A stretch of DNA of 64,000 nt. Origin: Acetatifactor muris (GTDB taxonomy: Bacteria; Bacillota; Clostridia; Lachnospirales; Lachnospiraceae). Numbering within the stretch: position 1 is the stretch's first letter; every line of letters begins with the position of its first letter. The notes beneath the pieces are model-generated. The model had not been told where the DNA came from. It made no database searches and worked only from the letters and a program-made list of their open reading frames with translations. A program made the position numbers and the translations under genes. Shown here one piece after another: positions 42,580 through 51,472 of this stretch. The stretch lies in NCBI GenBank assembly GCA_023663635.1, contig JAMPHD010000006.1:1-64000 (forward strand), read 5' to 3'.

Positions 42580-44397
42580 ATGGCATCGGTGGATCAGAGC
42601 AAAATCCGCAATTTCTGTATTGTGGCACATATAGATCACGGAAAATCCACTCTGGCGGACAGGATCATAGAGAGGACGGGGCTCCTCACCGACCGCGAGA
42701 TGCAGGCGCAGGTGTTGGACAACATGGAGCTTGAGCGGGAGAGAGGGATCACCATCAAAGCGCAGGCCGTGAGGACGGTGTATCGGGCCAAGGATGGTGA
42801 GGAATATATCTTTAATCTGATCGATACCCCGGGACATGTGGATTTTAACTATGAGGTCAGCCGTTCCCTGGCGGCCTGTGACGGCGCCATTCTGGTGGTG
42901 GACGCGGCGCAGGGGATCGAGGCGCAGACGTTGGCCAATGTCTATCTGGCGTTGGACCATGATCTGGACGTGTTCCCCGTCATCAACAAGATCGATCTGC
43001 CGAGCGCGGAACCGGAGCGGGTGGTTGAGGAGATCGAGGACGTGATCGGTATCGAGGCGCAGGACGCGCCGCGGATCTCCGCCAAGAACGGTCTGAACAT
43101 TGAGGATGTGTTGGAACAGATCGTGACGAAGATCCCCGCGCCCAAGGGGGATCCTGACAATCCGCTGCAGGCCTTGATCTTTGACTCGCTCTACGATGCC
43201 TACAAGGGCGTTATCATTTTTTGCCGCGTCATGGAGGGCACGGTCCGCAAGGGCACGGTCATTCGGATGATGGCCACCGGCGCCGTGGAGGAAGTGGTGG
43301 AGGTGGGATATTTCGGCGCGGGCCGCTTTATTCCCTGCGAGGAGCTGTCCGCGGGGATGGTGGGCTATATCACTGCCTCCATCAAGAATGTGAAGGACAC
43401 GGCCGTGGGCGACACGGTGACGGACAACGCCAATCCCTGCGCGGCGCCCCTGCCCGGCTATAAGAAGGTGCAGTCCATGGTGTACTGCGGCATGTATCCG
43501 GCGGACGGGGCCAAATATCCGGATCTTAGGGACGCGCTGGAAAAATTGCAGCTCAACGACGCCTCCCTGAACTATGAGCCGGAGACCTCCGTTGCGCTGG
43601 GATTCGGATATCGCTGCGGTTTCCTGGGACTTCTTCATCTGGAGATCATTCAGGAGCGTCTGGAGAGAGAGTACAATCTGGATCTGGTGACCACCGCCCC
43701 GGGCGTGGTCTACAGGGTACACAAGACCAACGGTGAGGTCATTGAGCTGACCAATCCCTCCAATCTGCCCGATCCCTCGGAGATCGAGATGATGGAGGAG
43801 CCCATCGTCAGCGCGGAGATCATGGTGACCTCCGAGTTTATCGGCTCCATCATGGAGCTCTGTCAGGAGAGAAGGGGCAGATATCTGGGCATGGAGTATA
43901 TCGAGGGGACCAGAGCGCTGTTAAAGTATGAGTTGCCTTTAAATGAGATCATTTACGACTTTTTTGACGCGCTGAAATCCCGTTCGAGGGGATACGCGTC
44001 CTTCGACTATGACATCAAGGGGTACGAGGAGTCCAAATTGGTGAAACTGGACATTCTGATCAACCGCGAGGAGGTGGATGCCCTGTCCTTTATCGTCCAC
44101 GCGGATTCCGCCTATGAGCGGGGCCGCAAGATGTGCGAGAAACTAAAGGATGAAATCCCCAGGCATCTCTTCGAGATTCCGATCCAGGCCGCGGTGGGCG
44201 GCAAGATCATCGCTAGGGAGACCGTTAAAGCCATGCGAAAGGACGTGTTGGCCAAGTGTTATGGCGGCGACATCACCCGCAAGAAGAAACTTTTGGAAAA
44301 ACAGAAAGAAGGTAAGAAACGCATGCGCCAGATCGGCAATGTGGAGATCCCGCAGAAGGCGTTCATGAGCGTTTTGAAATTGGATGACCAAAAATAG
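42580..44397 (+). CDS. lepA: Elongation factor 4 (LepA)
   Basis: 605 aa, typical length. Translational GTPase that back-translocates or aids stalled ribosomes. G1 [10 protein letters not shown]2 [24 protein letters not shown] and a C-terminal LepA domain ending ARGIV-free but with [19 protein letters not shown], the family signature. ATG 42580 gives the common [12 protein letters not shown] start; ATG 42568 (GGAGG in front) would add four residues, and either is possible. Overlaps hemW by 14 bp. Confidence 0.96.
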   Translation: MASVDQSKIRNFCIVAHIDHGKSTLADRIIERTGLLTDREMQAQVLDNMELERERGITIKAQAVRTVYRAKDGEEYIFNLIDTPGHVDFNYEVSRSLAACDGAILVVDAAQGIEAQTLANVYLALDHDLDVFPVINKIDLPSAEPERVVEEIEDVIGIEAQDAPRISAKNGLNIEDVLEQIVTKIPAPKGDPDNPLQALIFDSLYDAYKGVIIFCRVMEGTVRKGTVIRMMATGAVEEVVEVGYFGAGRFIPCEELSAGMVGYITASIKNVKDTAVGDTVTDNANPCAAPLPGYKKVQSMVYCGMYPADGAKYPDLRDALEKLQLNDASLNYEPETSVALGFGYRCGFLGLLHLEIIQERLEREYNLDLVTTAPGVVYRVHKTNGEVIELTNPSNLPDPSEIEMMEEPIVSAEIMVTSEFIGSIMELCQERRGRYLGMEYIEGTRALLKYELPLNEIIYDFFDALKSRSRGYASFDYDIKGYEESKLVKLDILINREEVDALSFIVHADSAYERGRKMCEKLKDEIPRHLFEIPIQAAVGGKIIARETVKAMRKDVLAKCYGGDITRKKKLLEKQKEGKKRMRQIGNVEIPQKAFMSVLKLDDQK

Positions 44398-45532
44398 GGA
44401 TGAGCGGGATCTGGAATTGTATGTCCACATCCCCTTTTGCGCACAAAAATGTAATTACTGCGATTTCCTGTCTGCACCTGCCACAAAGCAGGTGCAGAAC
44501 GCATATATGGAGGCGGTGTGCTCGGAGATCCGGGCCGTGGCAGGGCGGCTGAGAAATGTGGTGGACAGTGTGTTCATCGGCGGCGGCACCCCCTCCGCGG
44601 TGGAGGCCCGTTGGATCATGCGGCTGATGAAAACGATACGGGCCGGATTTGAGTTGTCCGAAGACGCGGAGATCAGCATGGAGATGAATCCGGGGACGGC
44701 GGATGAGGAGAGCCTCGCGATCTGGCGGGAGGCGGGCGTCAACAGGCTGAGCATCGGCTGTCAGTCCGCCGTGGACGAAGAATTGCGGCTCTTGGGGCGG
44801 ATTCATGACTATAAACAGTTTGCGGACACCTATGAGAGAGCGGTGCGGGCAGGTTTTGACAATATCAATGTGGATCTGATGAGCGGGCTGCCCGGGCAGA
44901 CCATGGCGGACTGGGAGTACACGCTTAGGAGTGTGTTGGCCCTAAAACCCGCGCCGCGGCATATCTCGGCCTATGGCCTGATGGTGGAGGAGGGCACGCC
45001 CTTTGGTGAAATGGCTCGGAGAGGGGAGTTGGATCTGCCTGACGAGGAGACGGAGAGGGAGATGTATTGGCGCGCCGCCCGGATCCTGGGGGATGCCGGC
45101 TATGAGCATTATGAGATATCCAACTACGCGAGAGAGGGATACCGGTGCAGACATAACTGCGGCTATTGGCTGCGCAGGGACTATCTGGGATTTGGCCTCG
45201 GCGCGGCCTCGCTGTTTGAAGATAAAAGATTTCGGAATACGGATTCCTTAAAGAGGTATCTGGCGGCTCCCGCGGACTGCCGCGAGGACCTGCAGGAGCT
45301 CGGCGCGCGGGAGCGCATGGAGGAGACCCTGTTTCTGGGTCTGCGCATGGCGGACGGAGTGGATACACGGAAATTCAGGGCGCAGTTCGGCGCGGAGATT
45401 GAAGAGATCTACGGAGAGGCCATCAGACGAAATGAGCGGGACGGCCTGTTGGAGAGGCGGGGGGACTGCCTTGTCCTCACGAAAAGGGGCGTGGATGTGA
45501 GCAATTATGTGATGGCGCAGTTTTTGATATAA
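44384..45532 (+). CDS. hemW: HemW-type radical SAM protein
   Basis: 382 aa. Radical SAM cluster ligands C19-xxx-C23-xx-C26 ([12 protein letters not shown]) and GGGTPS. The oxygen-independent coproporphyrinogen oxidase-like family; HemW itself is a haem chaperone, not an oxidase, and lacks the N-terminal extension of HemN. It has the C-terminal HemW domain ([15 protein letters not shown]). Start overlaps the lepA end, the usual lepA-hemW arrangement. Whether it carries haem in this anaerobe is unknown. Confidence 0.92.
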   Translation: MTKNRDERDLELYVHIPFCAQKCNYCDFLSAPATKQVQNAYMEAVCSEIRAVAGRLRNVVDSVFIGGGTPSAVEARWIMRLMKTIRAGFELSEDAEISMEMNPGTADEESLAIWREAGVNRLSIGCQSAVDEELRLLGRIHDYKQFADTYERAVRAGFDNINVDLMSGLPGQTMADWEYTLRSVLALKPAPRHISAYGLMVEEGTPFGEMARRGELDLPDEETEREMYWRAARILGDAGYEHYEISNYAREGYRCRHNCGYWLRRDYLGFGLGAASLFEDKRFRNTDSLKRYLAAPADCREDLQELGARERMEETLFLGLRMADGVDTRKFRAQFGAEIEEIYGEAIRRNERDGLLERRGDCLVLTKRGVDVSNYVMAQFLI

Positions 45533-45605
45533 TTTTGTGTGCCATGCACTGTCGGTGTCCCGGTCACATAAACTATTGTGAAGGAACATCCACGGAGGCA
45601 CGCCT

Positions 45606-46238
45606 TTGCAAACCTTTCAAAAACCCCTGACCCCGGCCGAGGAGGCCTACTATGTACGTCTGTTGCGGGAGGGCAGCAGGGAGGAGGCCGGGCAGGCAAA
45701 GGAAGTTCTGATAGAGCGAAATCTCAGGTTGGTGGCCCATGTGGCCAAGAAATATCAAAATGTGGATGAGGACATGGAAGATCTGATCTCCATCGGTTGT
45801 ATCGGATTGATCAAGGCGGTGGATACCTTTGACGCCGGGAAGGGCAGGCTTGCCACCTATGCCTGCAGATGTATAGACAATGAACTTTTGATGCTGCTTC
45901 GCGCCAAGAAAAAAACTTCCGGGGAGGTCTCGCTTTTTGAACCCATCGGCCGGGACAAAGAAGGAAATGAGATCCGACTGGTGGATGTCATAGAACAACA
46001 GCAGGTTGACACGGTGGAATGCATGGAGCTGCAGAACAACATTCGCAGACTCTTTGTTTTTTTGGAGGAATGTCTGACGGAAAGAGAGCGGGAGATCATC
46101 CTGATGCGGTACGGGCTCTACGGGCGAAAGGCCGTGACCCAGAGCGAGATCGGCGCGGCCCTCGGAATCTCCAGGAGTTATGTGAGCCGGATCGAGAAGA
46201 GGGCGCTTGGGAAACTCAGGCAGAGGTTTGAGGGATGA
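45606..46238 (+). CDS. sigK: Late mother-cell sigma factor SigK (no pro-sequence, uninterrupted)
   Basis: 210 aa. Regions NLRLVAHVAKKYQNVDEDMEDLISIG and GLIKAVDTFDAGKG (region 2), EVSLFEPIGRDKEGNEI (sigma-K hallmark) and TQSEIGAALGISRSYVSRIEKRAL (region 4) are intact. The start is TTG 45606 with GGAGG 7 bp before it, so the protein begins about where the mature Bacillus sigma-K begins. No hydrophobic pro-sequence lies upstream in frame. The gene is continuous: no skin element. It would then be active as made, as in Clostridioides difficile when the gene is intact. Confidence 0.93.
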   Translation: MQTFQKPLTPAEEAYYVRLLREGSREEAGQAKEVLIERNLRLVAHVAKKYQNVDEDMEDLISIGCIGLIKAVDTFDAGKGRLATYACRCIDNELLMLLRAKKKTSGEVSLFEPIGRDKEGNEIRLVDVIEQQQVDTVECMELQNNIRRLFVFLEECLTEREREIILMRYGLYGRKAVTQSEIGAALGISRSYVSRIEKRALGKLRQRFEG

Positions 46239-46285
46239 GATCGGACGGCGGATGAGACGAAGGGGCGAATTTTTTGTCGATTTCC

Positions 46286-46314
46286 TTGTGTATCGTGTAT
46301 AAAAAATGTATAAT
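46286..46314 (+). promoter_or_regulatory. Promoter of the MBOAT operon
   Basis: TTGTGT (46286-46291), 17 bp, TATAAT (46309-46314). The transcript would begin just before hairpin copy C. Confidence 0.65.
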
Positions 46315-46334
46315 ATGTCTAAATACATTTTTTA

Positions 46335-46378
46335 TTGACATATGGGCAAGCCGCAAAGCGCGCTGCCCGTTGTTGAAT
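46335..46378 (+). repeat. Leader hairpin repeat, copy C (before the MBOAT gene)
   Basis: GGGCA (46344-46348) pairs with TGCCC (46364-46368); inner CGC-AAA-GCG hairpin; then GTTGTTG. Preceded by TTGACATAT, as copy B is by TTGTCATAA. It ends 20 bp before the start codon. Confidence 0.65.
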
Positions 46379-46397
46379 GCGGGAAGGGGATAATCGG

Positions 46398-47858
46398 TTG
46401 CTGTTCAACTCATATATATTCATCCTCTTCTTCCTGCCGTTGGCTTTGGCGCTGTATTTCGGCCTGAACGGATTGGGAAGGGAGACCGGCGCCAAATGGG
46501 CGCTGATCGGCATGTCGCTGTGGTTTTACGCCTATTTTCATATCTCCTATCTGCCGCTGATCCTCGGGAGTCTGCTCTTCAATTTTCCCTTATCCCGGCT
46601 CATAGGCGGACGGAGCGGGCAAAGGTCGGGTAAGATCCTCTTGGCGACAGGGATCGCGGCCAATCTGGGTATTATTTTCTATTATAAATATTTCAATTTC
46701 TTTTTGGAGAGTTCCAACGCGTGGTTCGGAACCGATTTTGCGATGCGCAAAATATTGATGCCGCTCGGCATCAGCTTTTTTACGTTTCAGCAAATATCCT
46801 GGCTGGTGGATTCCTACCGGATGGAGACGGCGGACTGTCGGCCGGTGGATTATGCTCTCTACATCACCTTTTTCCCACAGTTGGTGGCGGGGCCCATCGT
46901 ATTGCACGATGAGATGATCCCGCAGTTTGGGGACAAGTCTCTCAAGAGGCTCGACCAAGACAGGTTGGCCGCCGGGATCCGTCTCTTTGCCATCGGACTG
47001 TTTAAAAAAGTATTGATCGCGGACACACTGGGACGGGGGGCGGACTGGGGATTTGCCAATCCGCAGGTGTTGACGGCCCCCGACGTGGCGGTGGTGTCGA
47101 TCCTATATACTCTGCAGCTCTATTTTGACTTCAGCGGATATTGCGACATGGCCTGCGGCATCGCCGGGATGTTCGGATTTGAGCTGCCGCTCAATTTTAA
47201 TTCCCCCTATAAGGCCGTCTCCATACAGGACTTCTGGAAGAGATGGCATATGACGCTCACACGGTTTCTGCGCAAATATCTCTATTTCCCTTTGGGAGGC
47301 AGCAGAAAGGGGACGGTCCGCACATGGATCAATATACTGATCGTCTTTACGGTCAGCGGCATCTGGCACGGGGCGGGGTGGACCTTTATCCTGTGGGGGC
47401 TGATCCACGGTATTGCAAGTGTCTTATACAGAATCTTCAAATGTGTGTGGGACAGGCTCCCGCGGTCGGTCGGTTGGCTTGCGACATTTGTGTTTGTCGA
47501 TCTGACTTGGATCCTGTTTCGGGCCGATTCCTTGGAAAGCGCGGCCGTTCTCTACGGAAAGCTGCTCGCCCCGTGGGATTGGAGCTTAAACGGCGCGCTG
47601 CTGTCACAGTTTGATCTATTGGAGTTTACCTATGTGGAAGAGCATGTGGCGGCGCTCGGGGCCTTGGCGGCGCGGTTGCCCTTTATGCATATGGCGCTCA
47701 TTTTGGCCGTTGCGCTGTCGGTGGCGCTGATCCCGAGAAACTGCCATGAGAAGAAATTCGTACCCGGCGCAGTGAACGCGGTGGGCAGTATTGTCATGTT
47801 GGTGTGGTCCATCATGTCCCTCTCAGGGTTGACCACATTCCTGTATTTTAATTTTTGA
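46398..47858 (+). CDS. MBOAT-family O-acyltransferase (AlgI/DltB-like)
   Basis: 486 aa with about ten membrane helices. Start M-LFNSYIFILFFLPLALALY and the signature LQLYFDFSGYCDMACG, SIQDFWKRWHMTLTRFLRKY and SGIWHGAGWTFILWG, with the catalytic His in the last. Members transfer acyl groups across the membrane onto exopolysaccharide or teichoic acid. Start is TTG 46398 with AAGGGG 8 bp upstream. The following gene encodes an SGNH-like partner, as in AlgI-AlgX/J pairs. The acceptor is unknown. Confidence 0.9.
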   Translation: MLFNSYIFILFFLPLALALYFGLNGLGRETGAKWALIGMSLWFYAYFHISYLPLILGSLLFNFPLSRLIGGRSGQRSGKILLATGIAANLGIIFYYKYFNFFLESSNAWFGTDFAMRKILMPLGISFFTFQQISWLVDSYRMETADCRPVDYALYITFFPQLVAGPIVLHDEMIPQFGDKSLKRLDQDRLAAGIRLFAIGLFKKVLIADTLGRGADWGFANPQVLTAPDVAVVSILYTLQLYFDFSGYCDMACGIAGMFGFELPLNFNSPYKAVSIQDFWKRWHMTLTRFLRKYLYFPLGGSRKGTVRTWINILIVFTVSGIWHGAGWTFILWGLIHGIASVLYRIFKCVWDRLPRSVGWLATFVFVDLTWILFRADSLESAAVLYGKLLAPWDWSLNGALLSQFDLLEFTYVEEHVAALGALAARLPFMHMALILAVALSVALIPRNCHEKKFVPGAVNAVGSIVMLVWSIMSLSGLTTFLYFNF

Positions 47859-47883
47859 CGGAAACGGATGGGAAGGTGCAAAC

Positions 47884-48930
47884 GTGCAGGGAAAAAAGTG
47901 GAATTTGACCGTGATCGGCGCGACATTGGCTATACTGGTGATCCTGGCAGGGGTGACGATGTGGGTCGATCCCTTCCTGCATTATCACATAGAGCAGGCT
48001 TGGCTGGAGTATCCCCTGCGGGACGAACGTTACCAGAATGACGGTATCGCCAGATATTATGAGTATGACAGCATCATCACGGGGACCAGCATGTGCCAGA
48101 ACTTCAAGTGCAGCGAGTTTGACGGGCTGTGGGGGGCCAGATCCATCAAGATCGCCAACTCGGGGGCGAGTTTTCACGAATCCTGTGAGAATATCAACAG
48201 GGCGTTTTCCCACAATGCCGATATTCGGAATGTATTGTGCAGTCTGGACGGGAACCGCCTGAACTATCCGGCCTCTGAGGATGAGTATGAGGGCTATCCG
48301 GCGTATTTATATGACCGCAATCCCTTTAATGACGTGAACTATCTGTTGAACAAAGAGGTGGTGCCCAAGACCATCGCCGTGCTGAACTATACCCGGTCGG
48401 GGCAGAAGACCACGACCCCGGATGAATACGGCAATTGGAGCCAATACAAATCCTTTGGGAAGGAGAGCGTTCTCGCGTCCTTTGTCCCGTTGGAGGAGGC
48501 GGAGGAAGAGTGGTATCTGACGGAGGAGGACATCCGGCAGATCAGCGAGAACGTGAGTGAAAATTTTGTGAAGACGGCCCGACAGCATCCGGACGCGACT
48601 TTCTATCTGTTCTTTCCGCCCTACAGCGTCTGCTATTGGGAGGCGCTTGTCACGACCAAACAATTGGACGCGCAGTTGGCGGCCCAGGAGATGAGCGCGG
48701 AACTGCTGTTGGAGGCGGACAATGTAAGGGTTTTTGACTTCAGCTACAGGATCGATATTATTGAAGATCTGGACAATTACACGGACACCCTGCACTATGG
48801 AGAATGGATCAACTCGGAGATCCTGCGGATGATGTCCGAGGGCGAGGGAGAGCTGAGCCGGGAGGATCTGAGGGAATATTATGGCTCCGTCCGGACGCTG
48901 TACCAAAACTATGACTATTCCTCGTATTGA
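47884..48930 (+). CDS. SGNH-hydrolase-like secreted partner of the MBOAT protein
   Basis: 348 aa with an N-terminal membrane anchor (LTVIGATLAILVILAGVTMW) and an extracytoplasmic domain. YDSIITGTSMCQNFKCSEF carries the nucleophile-type Ser (GTSM), and DTLHYGEWIN carries a Asp-x-x-His pair near the end; both fit the SGNH/AlgX-DltD pattern. Such partners finish the transfer of the acyl group to the glycan outside the cell. GTG start with GGGAAGGTG in front, 25 bp after the MBOAT gene. Confidence 0.82.
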   Translation: MQGKKWNLTVIGATLAILVILAGVTMWVDPFLHYHIEQAWLEYPLRDERYQNDGIARYYEYDSIITGTSMCQNFKCSEFDGLWGARSIKIANSGASFHESCENINRAFSHNADIRNVLCSLDGNRLNYPASEDEYEGYPAYLYDRNPFNDVNYLLNKEVVPKTIAVLNYTRSGQKTTTPDEYGNWSQYKSFGKESVLASFVPLEEAEEEWYLTEEDIRQISENVSENFVKTARQHPDATFYLFFPPYSVCYWEALVTTKQLDAQLAAQEMSAELLLEADNVRVFDFSYRIDIIEDLDNYTDTLHYGEWINSEILRMMSEGEGELSREDLREYYGSVRTLYQNYDYSSY

Positions 48931-49059
48931 TCCTTACACGCGGGATCTGATTGAGCTTATGACAAAGGAATACAGAAAGGAGTTTTCTTTTCCCGACCGG
49001 TTTTGGTGTTGACGGAAATGTGCGCGAACAAAAACAGGCCGGTGGGATTTATGTTTACC

Positions 49060-49088
49060 TTGCCAAAATATTGCCGTTATAGTATAAT
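49060..49088 (+). promoter_or_regulatory. Promoter of the HD-domain gene
   Basis: TTGCCA (49060-49065), 17 bp, TATAAT (49083-49088), 17 bp before the ATG at 49106. Confidence 0.65.
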
Positions 49089-49105
49089 AAAGATAATATC
49101 GAAAT

Positions 49106-50224
49106 ATGCAGAAACAGGAGAGCCAAGACGTGAAATTTGTGAAAATGGAAAATCTGAAGACCGGTATGCGTCTGGCGCGTCCCATCTACAGCAAGGAGGG
49201 CGTGTTCCTGTTTGACAGAGACACAAGACTGACTCAGCAGAACATCGACGGCATCAAGAACTTCGGACTGTTGGGGATTTATATTCTGGAGCCCGCGGAA
49301 CCTCTTCCGCCCATGTCTGACGAGGATCTGGAGTTTGAGCGGTATCAGACCATGGCGGTCGCCTCCATTCAGGAGGAGTTGTCGAGGATCCTGACCACGA
49401 AGAAACAGAGCAAGATGCAGAGTATTTCCGATATGGTCCTGCGCAATTACGGGCGTCTGAACGAGAAGATCAATTTCTACCAGAATCTGCGGAGCCGTGA
49501 TGACTTTGTGCATCGTCATTCCCTGAATGTGGCTATTTTGTGCGCCATGATCACACATATTATGAATATCAGGCGGGAAGAGCAGCGGCAGATCATCTAC
49601 GCCGCGATCACACATGATATCGGCAAGTTGAACCTGAAAGGGGATTTCGTATACAGCAACGACATGACGGATGAGGAGATGATGCAGGTGTATACCGCGC
49701 AGCTCCGGTCCGGAGACATTGTGGAGGAGGCATTTGGAGACGGGGTTGCCATCAAGCGCATCTGCAATCAGGCGGTGGCGGCGCAGATGGACGCGTTTAA
49801 GGACGAGCCTACCTACAGCAATATCAAGATGGTGCCGGGGGCCAAGATCCTGTTGGTGGCCAACCGATACGATGAGCTCACGGGCATGACATTGGATGGA
49901 ACCGCCATGTCCGAGGTCAAGGCCATCAGAGAGCTTTACGGCAATGAGAAAGTCTATGACCCCGAGGTGGTGGCGGCATTGGTGCAGTCCATCAATATTT
50001 TGTTCCCGGGAGTCAGCGTGGAGCTGAACACGGGAGAGAAGGCTCTGGTGTTGGTGGAGAATCCCGTGAATATTCTGCGGCCTACGGTCCTGAGCTTTAA
50101 GGACAATTCCATCATCGACCTGTCGCTGCCGGTCAATGAGGACTTTGAGATCTTGGATGTTATGAAAACATTGGACAACCGCTGCATCATGGATACGGAG
50201 GCATTACATCGGGCAGGATTTTAA
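49106..50224 (+). CDS. Cytosolic HD-domain protein, HD-GYP-like without the GYP motif
   Basis: 372 aa, no membrane helix. N-terminal DUF3391-like segment (MRLARPIYSKEGVFLFDRDT) and an HD domain (HRHSLNVAILCAMIT, ITHDIGKLNL). The later HHE-DG-GYP loop of true c-di-GMP phosphodiesterases is missing: the stretch after HDIGK is replaced by a different insertion (DEEMMQVYTAQLRSGDIVEE). Catalysis on c-di-GMP is therefore uncertain; binding or another nucleotide is possible. Next gene, 47 bp on, is pilT. Confidence 0.8.
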   Translation: MQKQESQDVKFVKMENLKTGMRLARPIYSKEGVFLFDRDTRLTQQNIDGIKNFGLLGIYILEPAEPLPPMSDEDLEFERYQTMAVASIQEELSRILTTKKQSKMQSISDMVLRNYGRLNEKINFYQNLRSRDDFVHRHSLNVAILCAMITHIMNIRREEQRQIIYAAITHDIGKLNLKGDFVYSNDMTDEEMMQVYTAQLRSGDIVEEAFGDGVAIKRICNQAVAAQMDAFKDEPTYSNIKMVPGAKILLVANRYDELTGMTLDGTAMSEVKAIRELYGNEKVYDPEVVAALVQSINILFPGVSVELNTGEKALVLVENPVNILRPTVLSFKDNSIIDLSLPVNEDFEILDVMKTLDNRCIMDTEALHRAGF

Positions 50225-50270
50225 AAATGTTTTCTTAATGCAATAATAAACCGGAAAAGAGGGACTGAGT

Positions 50271-51323
50271 ATGTCGTACATTGAACAGGTTTTGGAAAGA
50301 GGAAACGCAATTGGAGCCAGCGACGTGCATCTGACGGTGGGACTGCCGCCCAAGATGCGTGTAAACGGTAATCTTCTCACATCGGATTTCCCCACGTTGA
50401 CACCTGCGGACACGTTGGACGTGTTGGTCACCATCATGAATGAGAGACAGAGAGCGGTGTTTGAGGAGCGCGGAGAGTTCGATATGTCTTTCTCCGTTCC
50501 GGGACTCGGACGTTACCGTGTCAATGCTTTCAAGCAGAGAGGTTCCATATCACTGGCATTCCGTGTGGTGGGTACCAATGTACCTTCCCCTGAAGTGTTG
50601 GGCGTGCCGGAATCCGTGATCGACCTGTACCAGAGAAAGAGAGGACTGATTCTGGTGACGGGGCCTACGGGAAGCGGTAAGTCCACCACCCTCGCGGCGA
50701 TCATCGACAAGATCAACAGTTGTCGTGACGCCCATATCATCACGTTGGAGGATCCCATCGAGTATCTGCATCCGCACAAGCTCTCCATGGTCAATCAGCG
50801 TGAGATCGGTATCGACTCCCAGAGCTATGCCAGCGCGCTTCGCGCGGCGCTTCGTGAGGACCCGGATGTGATCCTTGTGGGAGAGATGCGTGACTTCGAG
50901 ACGATCAGCGTTGCGATCACGGCGGCGGAGACAGGCCATCTGGTGCTCTCCACCTTACATACCAACTCGGCGGCAAGTACCGTGGATCGTGTCATCGATG
51001 TATTCCCGCCCCATCAGCAGCAGCAGATCCGCATTCAGTTCGCCAATGTGCTGGAGGCCGTGATCTCTCAGCAGTTGATCCCCACCGTGGACGGCGCGGG
51101 ACGTGTGGCTGCCTTTGAGGTTATGCATGCCAATCATGCCGTGAGAAACCTGGTCCGTGAATCCAAATCCCATCAGTTGGACAGCGTGATGCAGACCAAC
51201 CGCAAGATGGGCATGATGACCATGGACGAGGCCATCGGCCAACTGTATATGAACGGCAAGATCGATCGTGAGCAGGCAATTCACTTCGCTCATGATCCCG
51301 ATAAGATGGCTTCCAAGATCTAG
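50271..51323 (+). CDS. pilT: Type IV pilus retraction ATPase PilT
   Basis: 350 aa. AAA-type secretion ATPase. Walker A GPTGSGKST, Asp box ITLEDPIEYLH, Walker B ILVGEMRD, His box TGHLVLSTLHTN. The C-terminal AIRNLVRE region (here HAVRNLVRE) characteristic of PilT is present. Depolymerises pili for twitching or DNA uptake. No other pil genes lie here, so other pilus parts are elsewhere. Follows the HD-domain gene, which may link it to second-messenger control. Confidence 0.93.
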   Translation: MSYIEQVLERGNAIGASDVHLTVGLPPKMRVNGNLLTSDFPTLTPADTLDVLVTIMNERQRAVFEERGEFDMSFSVPGLGRYRVNAFKQRGSISLAFRVVGTNVPSPEVLGVPESVIDLYQRKRGLILVTGPTGSGKSTTLAAIIDKINSCRDAHIITLEDPIEYLHPHKLSMVNQREIGIDSQSYASALRAALREDPDVILVGEMRDFETISVAITAAETGHLVLSTLHTNSAASTVDRVIDVFPPHQQQQIRIQFANVLEAVISQQLIPTVDGAGRVAAFEVMHANHAVRNLVRESKSHQLDSVMQTNRKMGMMTMDEAIGQLYMNGKIDREQAIHFAHDPDKMASKI

Positions 51324-51472
51324 TATATGTGCCGCGCGGCTGCGGGGATCCGCCCGTGGCCGTGGGCATTTCATATTTCCATTCTTTTTGTCTATGAAAC
51401 GATCAGGTCTTTGTCTTTTGGTTTTCGTAAACAGTATCCATATTTAATATTCAAATATCAGGAGGTAATCGA

